A stretch of DNA of 64,000 nt, taken from NCBI RefSeq assembly GCF_041714655.1, contig NZ_CP168219.1:1-64000 (forward strand). Reading direction: 5' to 3'. Positions 17,553 through 25,474 of this stretch are shown here, piece after piece. The position numbers and the translations under genes were made by a program. This DNA is from Pseudoroseicyclus_A sp041714655. GTDB lineage: Bacteria; Pseudomonadota; Alphaproteobacteria; Rhodobacterales; Rhodobacteraceae. Under the pieces are notes generated by a model that worked only from the letters and a program-made list of their open reading frames with translations, did not search any database and was not told where the DNA came from. Within the stretch, counting starts at the first letter, position 1, and each line of letters opens with the position of its first letter.

Positions 17553-18770
17553 TTGGCCGATTTCCACCAGAACGGCAACGTCGCCACGTTGCACAACCTC
17601 TCCACCCGCCGGGTGGAGGAGATGAGCCACGAGATCAGCACCATGTCGCGCGACCGGCCGGTGACGCTGATCCTGCCGTGCCTCTTCTCGGAGCTCGAAA
17701 GCCCGGCCATCGGCAATATCGTGAACGAGCTCAACGAGCTGCCCTGGATCGGCCGGGTGATCATCGGGCTCGACCGGGCGGATACGGCCCAGTACCGCGA
17801 GGCGGCGGATTTCTTTTCGCGCCTCCGCCACAACCACGTGGTGATCTGGAACGACAGCCCCGCCCAGCTCGCCATCGGCGACCGGCTGAAGGAGCTGGGG
17901 CTCTACCCCTCCGAACCCGGCAAGGGAAAGAACGTCTGGACCTGCCTGGGCTACAACATGGCCTTCCGCGACAGCGCCGTGGTGGCGATCCACGATTGCG
18001 ATATCGTCACCTATCACCGCGACATGCTCACGCGGCTGGTCTATCCGGTGCTCAACCCCAACCTGCCCTATCAGATGTCGAAAGGCTTCTATCCCCGCAT
18101 CGGCGAGGGCAAGATGAACGGCCGCGTCACGCGGCTCTTGGTCTCGCCGCTGCTGATCGCGCTGAAGAAGGTGGTGGGCGACCGGGACTACATCGATTTC
18201 CTGCGCGGCTTCCGCTACCCGCTCTCCGGCGAGATGGCGATGCGCTCGGTGATGCTGCCCGACCTGCGCATCCCCTCCGACTGGGGGCTGGAGATCGGCA
18301 TCCTCTCGGAGGCCTGGCGCAACCTCGCGCCGAAGAGCGTCTGCCAGGTCGAGATCGCCGACAATTACGACCACAAGCACCAGGACCTCAGCGAGGCCGA
18401 CGCCAACACCGGGCTCTCCCGGATGTCCACCGACATCTGCAAGGCGCTCTTCCGCAAGCTGGCGGCCGACGGCACGGTCTTCACGCCCAACATCTTCCGC
18501 TCGCTGAAGGCGACCTATTACCGGACGGCGCTGGACCTCCTCGAGCACTACGACGCGGATGCGACCATGAACGGGTTGGCGCTCGACCGCCACAAGGAGG
18601 AGCGCGCCATCGAGCTCTTCGCAGAGAACCTGATGCGCGCCGGTCAGATCTTCCTCGAAAATCCGTTCGAATCGCCGTTCATTCCGGCGTGGAACCGGGT
18701 GCATTCCGCCGACCCCGGGCTGATGGAGGACATGCTGAGAGCGCTCGAAGAAGACAGGGCGGTGCTGTGA
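17553..18770 (+). CDS. Glucosyl-3-phosphoglycerate synthase-like glycosyltransferase (GT81 type)
   Basis: A 405-residue retaining glycosyltransferase that I assign to the GpgS-like group. It shows ILPCLFSELE, VIIGLDRAD, an EPGKGKNVW loop and the metal-binding HDCDIVTY, followed by KMNGRVTRLLV. It should transfer glucose (or mannose) from a nucleotide sugar to 3-phosphoglycerate. The start is TTG at 17553, supported by AGGAG at 17542-17546. Together with the phosphatase 9 bp upstream it makes a complete glucosylglycerate or mannosylglycerate pathway for osmotic or nitrogen-limitation stress. Confidence 0.8.
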   Translation: MADFHQNGNVATLHNLSTRRVEEMSHEISTMSRDRPVTLILPCLFSELESPAIGNIVNELNELPWIGRVIIGLDRADTAQYREAADFFSRLRHNHVVIWNDSPAQLAIGDRLKELGLYPSEPGKGKNVWTCLGYNMAFRDSAVVAIHDCDIVTYHRDMLTRLVYPVLNPNLPYQMSKGFYPRIGEGKMNGRVTRLLVSPLLIALKKVVGDRDYIDFLRGFRYPLSGEMAMRSVMLPDLRIPSDWGLEIGILSEAWRNLAPKSVCQVEIADNYDHKHQDLSEADANTGLSRMSTDICKALFRKLAADGTVFTPNIFRSLKATYYRTALDLLEHYDADATMNGLALDRHKEERAIELFAENLMRAGQIFLENPFESPFIPAWNRVHSADPGLMEDMLRALEEDRAVL

Positions 18771-18820
18771 GCCCGCGGTCGTCGCGCGACATCCGCAAGC
18801 CGCGCCGGAGCCGCCCGTGA
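18767..18820 (+). CDS. Possible 17-residue basic peptide linking two genes
   Basis: A GTG codon overlaps the preceding stop as GTGA (18767-18770), and the 17-codon frame ends in a TGA that again overlaps the GTG start of the next gene (18817-18820). The peptide VSPRSSRDIRKPRRSRP is strongly basic. The double GTGA arrangement would let ribosomes pass from one gene to the next. It may be only a translational bridge without a functional product, or chance. Confidence 0.3.
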   Translation: MSPRSSRDIRKPRRSRP

Positions 18821-19407
18821 CCCAGCCCCGCGCCTGGCAGCGCATGCTCTCCGGCCGGCGGCTCGACCTCCTCGACCCGGCGCCGCTCGACATCGAGATC
18901 GAGGACATCGCCCATGGCCTCTCCTTTGTCGCCCGCTGGAACGGCCAGACACACGGCGACTGGCCCTATTCGGTCGCCGAGCATTCGCTTCTGGTGGAGG
19001 ACATCTTCACCCGGCTCTATCCGAAGGAGCCGGTGCGCTGGCGGCTCGCGGCGCTTCTTCACGATGCGCCGGAATACGTCATCGGTGACATGATCTCGCC
19101 GGTGAAATCCGCCGTCGGCCCGGCCTATGGCGAGCTCGACGCGCGGCTGACGGCGGCGGTGCATCTGCGCTTCGGCCTGCCGGCGCTGCTGCCGCAGGAG
19201 GTGAAGCGCAAGATCAAGCGGGCCGACAAGGTCTCCGCCTGGCTGGAAGCCACGCGCATCGCCGGCTTCACGGAAAGGGAGGCGACGCGCTTCTTCGGCC
19301 GCCTCCCCTCTTCGGTGGATCAGGGTCTGTCCATCGTCCTGCGGCCTCCGCTGGAGGCCCGGGCCGATTACATCGCCCGCCATGCGGCGCTGCTGGCCGC
19401 ATGCTGA
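18817..19407 (+). CDS. HD-domain hydrolase (YfbR-like)
   Basis: A 196-residue metal-dependent phosphohydrolase. The metal ligands are visible as SVAEHSLLVEDI and LLHDAPEYVIGDM (HD dyad), with a later RADK-like segment (KRADKVSAWLEA). The layout matches the YfbR/HDDC2 5'-deoxynucleotidase-like group, but the substrate is not established. The start is GTG at 18817 with CGGAG upstream. It lies in the same run as the glycosylglycerate genes and is probably co-transcribed; a functional link is not obvious. It converges with the 48-residue gene, 1 bp separating the two stop codons. Confidence 0.8.
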   Translation: MTQPRAWQRMLSGRRLDLLDPAPLDIEIEDIAHGLSFVARWNGQTHGDWPYSVAEHSLLVEDIFTRLYPKEPVRWRLAALLHDAPEYVIGDMISPVKSAVGPAYGELDARLTAAVHLRFGLPALLPQEVKRKIKRADKVSAWLEATRIAGFTEREATRFFGRLPSSVDQGLSIVLRPPLEARADYIARHAALLAAC

Positions 19408-19408
19408 C

Positions 19409-19555
19409 CTACCAGCGCCGCTCCCAGTAGCGCTCGTCGCGCTCGCGGATCTGCTGCTGACGGCGCAGCTCGCGCTCGGCGCGCTCGCGCTGATGGGAGG
19501 TATCCCGGCCGCGGCCGAGGGCGGTAAGCAGGCTCTCGCCAAGAATTGTAAGCAT
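19409..19555 (-). CDS. Small protein, 48 residues, unrecognised
   Basis: An ATG at 19553-19555 preceded by AAGGAGACAGAG, one of the best ribosome sites in the window, opens a 48-codon frame ending in TAG. Residues 1-14 (MLTILGESLLTALG) are hydrophobic or amphipathic. Residues 21-48 form a highly charged helix of RER/REL/RQQ repeats ending YWERRW. This could be a membrane-peripheral anchor with a basic-acidic coiled coil. I do not recognise the family. It diverges from the LysR gene at 19653, whose usual target is the divergent neighbour. Confidence 0.7.
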   Translation of the reverse strand: MLTILGESLLTALGRGRDTSHQRERAERELRRQQQIRERDERYWERRW

Positions 19556-19614
19556 CTCTGTCTCCTTTGCTGTCGTCTTGTCCTGAAGATAGGCGCTCTT
19601 GCCCCGGTGGAGCG

Positions 19615-19628
19615 AATCAATAGGATTG
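19615..19628. promoter_or_regulatory. Possible LysR operator dyad in the divergent spacer
   Basis: AATC-N5-GATT (19615-19627), overlapping CAAT-AGG-ATTG (19618-19628), lies in the 97-bp gap between the 48-residue gene and the LysR gene, 25 bp before the LysR start. The dyad is short, so support is weak. Confidence 0.25.
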
Positions 19629-19652
19629 CCGATGTGTAAGGAGGGCTAACAG

Positions 19653-20519
19653 ATGGATTGGCGCGCCATGCCACCGCTCGCCGCGCTGCGCGCCTTCGAG
19701 GCCGCCGCCCGCACCCGCGGCTTCACCGCCGCCGCCCGCGAGCTGAACGTCACCCACGCGGCCATCGCCCAACAGGTGCGCAGCCTCGAAACCACGCTCG
19801 GCCTGCCGCTCGCCCGGCGCGAGGGGCGCGGCATCGCGCTGACGGAGGAGGGCGCCGCCCTCGCCGCGGCGCTGACCAAGGGCTTCGAGCGGATCGAGGG
19901 CGCGATCCTCGAGCTGAAGGCCCGCGACGCCGAGGGGCCCCTGCGCGTCTCGCTGACGCCCCGCTTCGCCACCCAATGGCTGCTGCCGCGGCTGGCGCAG
20001 TTCTGGAAGGAGCATCCGGAGATCCCCGTCTCGATGTCGCCGAGCCAGGACCTCGTCGACCTGACCCGCGACCGCTTCGACATCGCCATCCGCTTCGGCG
20101 CCGGAAGCTGGCCGGGGGTGGAGACGGAGCTCCTCGTCCCCGCCCATTTCACCATCGTCGCCTCGCCGAAGATGGGGCTGAAAGGGCCGATGAGCATCGA
20201 GGAGCTCATGCGGCAACCCTGGATCGTCGAGGACGACTGGCCCGAGCAGTTCGCCTATTTCAAGCGCCACGGCTTCGACATCGGCCAGGTCAAGGCCACC
20301 CACATGCCGACGGAGGAGCTCGCCGGCGCCGCCGTGCAGAACGGCATCGGCATCGGCGCCGCCTTCATGGGGCTGGTGCAGGACGATCTGGACAGCGGCC
20401 GGCTGGTGACGCTCTACCAGACGGAGGAGACGAGCCTCGGCTACTGGCTCTGCCTGCGCCCCGGGCCGATGCGAGATGACTTGCGCACCTTTCTGCGCTG
20501 GCTAAGGTCGGTAGCCTGA
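19653..20519 (+). CDS. LysR-family transcriptional regulator (GcvA-like)
   Basis: A 288-residue regulator: an N-terminal winged helix-turn-helix (PPLAALRAFEAAARTRGFTAAARELNVTHAAIAQQVRSLE), a linker helix, then a type 2 periplasmic-binding-fold effector domain from about residue 92. The DNA-binding domain is of the GcvA/AmpR-like subgroup. AAGGAGG lies 9 nt before the ATG. Its divergent neighbour is the 48-residue gene, the most likely direct target. The effector is unknown. Confidence 0.9.
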   Translation: MDWRAMPPLAALRAFEAAARTRGFTAAARELNVTHAAIAQQVRSLETTLGLPLARREGRGIALTEEGAALAAALTKGFERIEGAILELKARDAEGPLRVSLTPRFATQWLLPRLAQFWKEHPEIPVSMSPSQDLVDLTRDRFDIAIRFGAGSWPGVETELLVPAHFTIVASPKMGLKGPMSIEELMRQPWIVEDDWPEQFAYFKRHGFDIGQVKATHMPTEELAGAAVQNGIGIGAAFMGLVQDDLDSGRLVTLYQTEETSLGYWLCLRPGPMRDDLRTFLRWLRSVA

Positions 20520-20586
20520 CCGCCGCAGCCTGAGCCCCGACGTTTCCGCAAGCCCCCGAACTCCCCGAAAAGCCCCCGTTAGCCCC

Positions 20587-21084
20587 ATGCCTGTCACGAC
20601 CCGCCCCGCCACCTCCGGCGATGCCGAGCCGCTCGCCGCCCTGATCAACCGGATCATCGCCCGCGGCGGCACCACCGCGCATCAGACCCCGTTCGATGCG
20701 GCCCGCATGGCCCGCCATTACGTCGCGCCGGAGCGGAACATCTCCTGCACGGTCGCGGAAGAGGCGGGGGCGATCCTCGGCTTCCAGTCCCTCGTCTGGC
20801 CCTCGGACGACGGCGACCCCTTCCCCGAGGGCTGGGCGATCATCGCCAGCTTCGTGGCCGAGGGTCATGCCGGCAAGGGCATCGGGCGGAAGCTCTTCGA
20901 GGCGACCTGCAAGGCCGCCCGCGCCGAGGGCGTGGCGGTGATCGACGCGACCATCCGCGCCGACAATGCCGAAGGGCTCGGCTATTACGCGGCCATGGGC
21001 TTCGAGGATTACGACATCCTCCCGGGCGTGCCGCTCCGCGACGGCACGCATGTCGACAGGATCCGCAAGCGGTTCGACCTCTGA
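20587..21084 (+). CDS. GNAT-family N-acetyltransferase
   Basis: A 165-residue acetyl-CoA-dependent transferase. Motif A is visible as IIASFVAEGHAGKGIGRKLFEATCKAAR, with the pyrophosphate-binding GKGIGRK loop, and a later YYAAMGFEDY forms the usual motif B. The overall look is like phosphinothricin/amino-acid acetyltransferases of the PAT group, but the acceptor cannot be deduced. It stands alone between the LysR gene and a repeat-filled spacer. Confidence 0.85.
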   Translation: MPVTTRPATSGDAEPLAALINRIIARGGTTAHQTPFDAARMARHYVAPERNISCTVAEEAGAILGFQSLVWPSDDGDPFPEGWAIIASFVAEGHAGKGIGRKLFEATCKAARAEGVAVIDATIRADNAEGLGYYAAMGFEDYDILPGVPLRDGTHVDRIRKRFDL

Positions 21085-21110
21085 GGGAGGCGTCGGGGGT
21101 GCCCCCGGCC

Positions 21111-21133
21111 GTAGAGTGGTTTTCCAACCCACC
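21111..21133 (+). repeat. REP-like palindrome, family 1, copy 2 (degenerate)
   Basis: A GTAG head followed by AGTGGTTTTCCAACCCACC; the right arm is intact while the left arm carries two or three changes relative to copy 1. Confidence 0.65.
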
Positions 21134-21318
21134 GCCGGCGCAACGCTCGTTCCTTTTCCCCGCCCGGGGCGCGGGCTGGCGCTCTGGCTGGGTCCGGGCG
21201 CAGCCCGAGAGCGAGGGGGTTGGTTGCACCATAAAGTGCGCCGACAAACCGTCGGGGCGCCACCCCCCGGGCCGGCGCTCGACCTGCGCAGCACCGGTGC
21301 ACCCCGTTGAGAGGGGGC

Positions 21319-21341
21319 GGTGGGTTACAAACCCACCCTAC
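21319..21341 (-). repeat. REP-like palindrome, family 1, copy 3
   Basis: On the minus strand GTAG, then GGTGGGTT-TGT-AACCCACC with a perfect 8-bp stem. It faces copy 2 across about 190 bp, as in a BIME-type pair. Confidence 0.75.
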
Positions 21342-21422
21342 GCCGGGGGCAATCCCCCTGCCCCGCAACGTCGTTCCCGCGGGCGTCTTGCCCCTGTCGC
21401 GTAAATACTGTCAGATTTGGCG

Positions 21423-23222
21423 ATGGAGACCCATGTGAAATCCTGGGCCGATGCCGCCCCCCGCCTTGTCGAGATCGCCGCCGGCCGCGCGCCCGCCGAT
21501 CTGGTGCTGCGTGACCTCACGCTCGTCAACGTCCAGTCCCGCGAAATCCTGCCCGGCTGGCAGGTCGCCGTGGCCGAGGGGCGCTTCGCCTATGTCGGCC
21601 CCGACGCCTCCCATTGCATCGGCGAGGCGACCGAGGTCGTCGAGGCCGGCGGGCGTTTCCTGACCCCGGGCCTCATCGACGGGCACATGCATATCGAGAG
21701 CGGCATGCTCATCCCGGCGGAATTCGCCGCCGCCGTGGCGCCGCATGGCACCACGACGATGTTCACCGATCCGCACGAGATCGCCAATGTCCTGGGGCTC
21801 AAAGGCGTCCGCCTCATGCATGACGAGGCGCTGATGCAGCCTCTCAACATCTTCACGCAGATGCCCTCCTGCGCGCCCTCCGCCCCGGGGCTCGAGACGA
21901 CGGGCTACGAGATCACCGCCGAGGAGGTCGCCGAGGCGATGGACTGGCCGGGCATCATCGGGCTCGGCGAGATGATGAACTTCCCCGGCGTGGTGAATGG
22001 CGATCCCAAGATGCTGGCCGAGATGGCGGCGACCATGCGCGCCGGAAAGACCGTCGGCGGCCATTACGCCTCGCCCGACCGGGGGATCCCCTTCCACGCC
22101 TATGCGGCCGGCGGCGCGGCGGACGATCACGAAGGCACCGCCGAGAGCGACGCCGTCGCCCGCGCCCGGCAGGGCATGCGCTCGATGCTGCGCCTGGGCT
22201 CCGCCTGGTACGATGTCGAGAGCCAGATCACCGCGATCACCGAGAAGGGGCTCGACCCGCGCAACTTCATCCTCTGCACCGACGATTGCCATTCCGGCAC
22301 GCTGGTGAAGGACGGCCACATGGACCGTGTGGTCCGCCACGCCATCGCCTGCGGCTGCGACCCGCTGGTCGCGCTGCAGATGGCCACCGTGAACACGGCG
22401 ACCCATTTCGGGCTGGAGCGCGAGCTCGGCTCCATCGCCCCGGGGCGGCGGGCCGACATGATCCTGACCTCCTCGCTCACCGAGCTGCCCATCGAGGCGG
22501 TCTGGGCGCGGGGCGTGAAGGTGGCCGAGGGCGGCACGCTCCTCGCCGACTGCCCGCATCTGGACTGGCCGGAGGAGGCCCGGGCCACCGTCCACCTCGG
22601 CAAGACCCTCGCCCGCGCCGATTTCGAGATCGCGGCCCCCGAGGGCCGCAACCGCGTCACCGCGAAGGTCATCGGCGTGGTCGAGAACCAGGCGCCCACC
22701 AAGGCGCTCACCGCCGACCTCCCCGTCATCGACGGCAAGGTCGAGGCGGAGGGCCCCGTCGCCCAGATCGCGCTCGTCGAGCGGCACCGGGGGACGGGCG
22801 GCGTCACCAATGCCTTCGTGCAGGGCTTCGGCTACGAGGGGCGGATGGCCATGGCCTCCACCGTCGCGCACGATTCCCACCACATGATCGTCGTCGGCAC
22901 CGACCGCGAGAGCATGGCCGCCGCGGCCAACCATCTCGGCGCGCTCGGCGGCGGCGTGACCATCTGGCGCGATGGCGAAGAGCTCGCCACCGTGCCCCTG
23001 CCCATCGCCGGGCTCATGTCCGACCGGCCGGCCGCCGAGGTGGCCGCCGGGGCCGAGGCGCTCGGCCGGGCCATGGCCGCCTGCGGCTGCACGCTCAACA
23101 ACGCCTATATGCAGCATTCGCTGCTCGCGCTCGTGGTCATCCCCGAGCTGCGCATTTCAGACCTCGGGCTCGTCGATGTCCGCACATTCGAGCTCGTGCC
23201 GCTTTTCGAGGAAACGACATGA
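21423..23222 (+). CDS. ade: Adenine deaminase
   Basis: A 599-residue amidohydrolase converting adenine to hypoxanthine and ammonia. It has the metal-binding GHMHIES, the HGTTTMFTDPHEIANV segment, the LCTDDCH active-site stretch and the C-terminal adenine deaminase domain (ASTVAHDSHHMIVVGTD). Length is as in the Ade family. I take the ATG at 21423; a TTG two codons earlier is possible. The stop overlaps the start of the AMP nucleosidase gene as ATGA, so the two are translationally coupled. Together they salvage AMP through free adenine to hypoxanthine. Confidence 0.95.
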   Translation: METHVKSWADAAPRLVEIAAGRAPADLVLRDLTLVNVQSREILPGWQVAVAEGRFAYVGPDASHCIGEATEVVEAGGRFLTPGLIDGHMHIESGMLIPAEFAAAVAPHGTTTMFTDPHEIANVLGLKGVRLMHDEALMQPLNIFTQMPSCAPSAPGLETTGYEITAEEVAEAMDWPGIIGLGEMMNFPGVVNGDPKMLAEMAATMRAGKTVGGHYASPDRGIPFHAYAAGGAADDHEGTAESDAVARARQGMRSMLRLGSAWYDVESQITAITEKGLDPRNFILCTDDCHSGTLVKDGHMDRVVRHAIACGCDPLVALQMATVNTATHFGLERELGSIAPGRRADMILTSSLTELPIEAVWARGVKVAEGGTLLADCPHLDWPEEARATVHLGKTLARADFEIAAPEGRNRVTAKVIGVVENQAPTKALTADLPVIDGKVEAEGPVAQIALVERHRGTGGVTNAFVQGFGYEGRMAMASTVAHDSHHMIVVGTDRESMAAAANHLGALGGGVTIWRDGEELATVPLPIAGLMSDRPAAEVAAGAEALGRAMAACGCTLNNAYMQHSLLALVVIPELRISDLGLVDVRTFELVPLFEETT

Positions 23223-24706
23223 ATACCCATACCGGCGCATCGCTGCCGATCCTGACGCCGCCGCCTTCGGGCCACGAGCTCTTCACCGATGCCGAGGCCG
23301 CCGTCGAGCGGCTGATCGCGCTCTATGCCGAGGCGACGGAATTCCTGCAGGGGCGCTTCCGCGCCGCGCTGACCTCCGGCCGCCCGGAGGCCCGCGCCCG
23401 CGCCTTCTACCCCGAGATCCGCTTCACCTGCGCCAGCTTCGAGCAGACGGACAGCCGCCTCTCCTTCGGCCATGTGAGCCAGCCTGGCACCTATGCGACG
23501 ACCGTCACCCAGCCGACGCTCTTCGCCAATTACCTCCGCCAGCAGATCGGGCTCCTGATCCAGAACCACCATCTGCCGGTCTCCATCGGCCCCTCCGAGA
23601 CGCCGATCCCCGTGCATTTCGCCGTGGCGAACGATGCCGCGATCAATGTGCCGCAGGAGGGGGCGACCGCCTTCATCCTCCGCGATTTCTTCGACGTGCC
23701 TGATCTGACGACGACGCACGACGACATCGTCAACGGCGAGGGCTTCACCTATCCCGACGGGGCGCATCCGCTCGCCCCCTTCACCGCCCAGCGCATCGAC
23801 TATTCGCTGGCCCGGCTCAGCCATTACACGGCGACGAGCGCCGCGCATTTCCAGAACCACGTGCTCTTCACGAACTACCAGTTCTATGTGGAAGAGTTCG
23901 AGGCCTTCGCCCGCGCCGCCCTCGCCGACCCCGAGTCCGGTTATGTGAGCTTCGTCGGCCCCGGCTATCAGGAAATCACCGAGCCCGACGCGCCGCTCAC
24001 CCTGCCCGCCAAGCTGCCGCAGATGCCGAGCTACCACCTGACCCGCGCCGACGGGCAGGGGATCAGCCTCGTCAACATCGGCGTCGGCCCCTCCAACGCC
24101 AAGACGGCGACGGACCATATCGCCGTCCTCCGCCCCCATGCCTGGCTGATGGTCGGCCATTGCGCCGGCCTGCGGAATTCGCAGCGCCTCGGCGATTTCG
24201 TCCTCGCCCACGCCTATCTGCGCGAGGACAAGGTGCTGGACGACGACCTGCCCGTCTGGGTGCCGATCCCACCGCTCGCCGAAATCCAGACCGCGCTCGA
24301 AAGCGCGGTGGAGGAGGTGACGGAGCTGCAGGGCTACGAGCTGAAACGCATCATGCGCACGGGCACGGTCGCCAGCCTCGACAACCGCAACTGGGAGCTG
24401 CGCGAGCATGCCGGCCCGGTGCGCAGGCTCAGCCAGTCCCGCGCCGTAGCGCTCGACATGGAAAGCGCGACGATCGCCGCCAACGGCTTCCGCTTCCGGG
24501 TGCCCTACGGCACGCTGCTCTGCGTCTCCGACAAGCCGCTGCATGGGGAGCTCAAGCTCCCCGGCATGGCCAGCGACTTCTACAAGACCCAGGTGGCCCG
24601 CCACCTGATGATCGGCATCCGCGCGATGGAGCGGCTCCGCGACATGCCGCTGGAACGGCTCCACAGCCGGAAGCTCCGCAGCTTCGAGGAGACGGCCTTT
24701 CTGTGA
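23219..24706 (+). CDS. amn: AMP nucleosidase
   Basis: A 495-residue enzyme hydrolysing AMP to adenine and ribose 5-phosphate. The N-terminal regulatory domain (RFYPEIRFTCASFEQTDSRLSFGHV) precedes a nucleoside-phosphorylase-fold catalytic half with GVGPSNAKTATDHI, VGHCAGLR and the hallmark ALDMESATIAANG. The start ATG overlaps the ade stop. Product and substrate of the two coupled enzymes are the same compound, adenine, which strongly supports a single purine-balancing operon. Confidence 0.95.
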   Translation: MNTHTGASLPILTPPPSGHELFTDAEAAVERLIALYAEATEFLQGRFRAALTSGRPEARARAFYPEIRFTCASFEQTDSRLSFGHVSQPGTYATTVTQPTLFANYLRQQIGLLIQNHHLPVSIGPSETPIPVHFAVANDAAINVPQEGATAFILRDFFDVPDLTTTHDDIVNGEGFTYPDGAHPLAPFTAQRIDYSLARLSHYTATSAAHFQNHVLFTNYQFYVEEFEAFARAALADPESGYVSFVGPGYQEITEPDAPLTLPAKLPQMPSYHLTRADGQGISLVNIGVGPSNAKTATDHIAVLRPHAWLMVGHCAGLRNSQRLGDFVLAHAYLREDKVLDDDLPVWVPIPPLAEIQTALESAVEEVTELQGYELKRIMRTGTVASLDNRNWELREHAGPVRRLSQSRAVALDMESATIAANGFRFRVPYGTLLCVSDKPLHGELKLPGMASDFYKTQVARHLMIGIRAMERLRDMPLERLHSRKLRSFEETAFL

Positions 24707-24801
24707 GGGAGCACCCGCCCCGGCCCATGAGCGGGTTTGTGCCAACGCGGCCATTCCTCTCGGAAAACCAATAAAAAAAGGCATATAAGGGTGAAAAAGG
24801 C

Positions 24802-24870
24802 TTGCAACCCTACACAAATCGTTGTGTGGATAGCCAAACGACGGGCGACTTGTGGGAGTTATCCACAAGT
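24802..24870 (+). promoter_or_regulatory. HU upstream region: two perfect dyads, DnaA-box-like sequences, possible promoter
   Basis: ACACAA-ATCG-TTGTGT (24812-24827) and ACTTGTGG-N7-CCACAAGT (24848-24870) are perfect inverted repeats. The second contains TTATCCACA (24859-24867), a perfect DnaA box; the first overlaps TGTGGATAG (24825-24833), which on the minus strand is a DnaA box with one change. A TTGCAA (24802-24807) could be a -35 element with TGGATA near 24827, at a long 19-bp spacing. The surrounding DNA is markedly AT-rich for this genome. Confidence 0.5.
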
Positions 24871-24900
24871 CCTCGGGCATGATGGAAGGAGACCTACGAC

Positions 24901-25188
24901 ATGGCGAAACCGATGACCAAGGCCCAGCTCGTCGCCGCGCTGGCCGAGGCGACCGAGTCCGACAAGAAATCCGCCAGCGCCACCCTGGACGCCCTGGCCG
25001 ACATCATCACCAAGGAAGTGTCCGCCGGTGGTGCCGTGACGATCCCCGGCATCGGCAAGGTCTACTGCCGCGAGCGCCCCGAGCGCATGGTCCGCAACCC
25101 GGCCACCGGCGAGCAGATGAAGAAGGAAGCCGACAAGGCGGTGAAAGTCACCATCGCCAAGGCTCTGAAAGACAGCGTCAACGCCTGA
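24901..25188 (+). CDS. hup: HU-family nucleoid protein
   Basis: A 95-residue DNA-bending protein of the HU/IHF family. It shows the N-terminal helical dimerisation part (MTKAQLVAALAEATESDKKSA), the GGAVTIPGIGKV beta segment, the DNA-binding arm RPERMVRNPATGE with the tip proline, and the C-terminal helix. It lacks the usual ATGETI pattern at the tip and is the alphaproteobacterial variant. GGAGA precedes the ATG. It is monocistronic with its own terminator. Upstream dyads with DnaA-box sequence suggest control tied to the cell cycle. Confidence 0.9.
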   Translation: MAKPMTKAQLVAALAEATESDKKSASATLDALADIITKEVSAGGAVTIPGIGKVYCRERPERMVRNPATGEQMKKEADKAVKVTIAKALKDSVNA

Positions 25189-25212
25189 TCCTGTCAGGCC
25201 AGCGCGTGCAAG

Positions 25213-25237
25213 GGGCTGCCTTCGGGCAGCCCTTTTT
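25213..25237 (+). terminator. Rho-independent terminator of the HU gene
   Basis: GGGCTGCC (25213-25220), TTCG tetraloop, GGCAGCCC (25225-25232), then TTTTT: a textbook intrinsic terminator 25 bp after the stop. Confidence 0.93.
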
Positions 25238-25287
25238 GCATTCCGGCTGCTGCCCCCTCCCCCCGGCCCCGGCCCCCCGCCCCCGTC

Positions 25288-25359
25288 TTTGCTCCAGGGA
25301 AATCCTCAGGGGGGAGTCGGCCCCTCAAGGGGCCGACGGGGGGCGCGAGCGCCCCCCCC
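25288..25359 (+). repeat. Intergenic G/C-run element, copy 1
   Basis: TTTGCTCC...AATCCTC...GGGGGGAGTCG, a small hairpin (GGCCCCTCAAGGGGCC), then GACGGGGGGC and a C-run. The same order of blocks recurs at 45671. Shortened relatives are at 37441 and 54801. All lie outside genes, next to gene ends. Function unknown. Confidence 0.6.
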
Positions 25360-25474
25360 TCAAGGGATGGAATGCGCCGCAGGCGCTCCTTTGAACAGCC
25401 GGGCTGCCCTGCCGCCCCCATGGACTTTTCCCGCCTGCGGCTCCAGCCTCCCCGCCGAGCTGGAAGGAGACCCC

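Larger units (their letters stand above)
21085..21422. repeat. Repeat-filled intergenic region (REP pair with interior modules)
   Basis: A 338-bp spacer with no credible gene. It is bounded by two family 1 REP-like palindromes in opposite orientation (21111 and 21319). The interior holds a GC-rich module, GCACCATAAAGTGC (palindromic ends) at about 21235, and CCACCCCCCGGGCCGGCGCT at about 21261-21280. Both latter pieces recur at 27939-27990. No promoter for the downstream adenine deaminase could be read with confidence. Confidence 0.7.

Noticed and set aside
15244..18908. Long open frames opposite ahcY and opposite the glycosylglycerate genes
   Set aside because: Same antisense artefact; the sense genes have conserved motifs throughout.
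21085..21422. Possible remnant of an insertion sequence between the acetyltransferase and ade genes
   Set aside because: No transposase-like frame, no target duplication seen; the content is better explained by short REP-type and mosaic repeats.
24707..24900. The AT-rich spacer before the HU gene as the replication origin itself
   Set aside because: Only two DnaA-box-like sequences are present and there is no clear unwinding element or box cluster; regulation of HU is the simpler reading.
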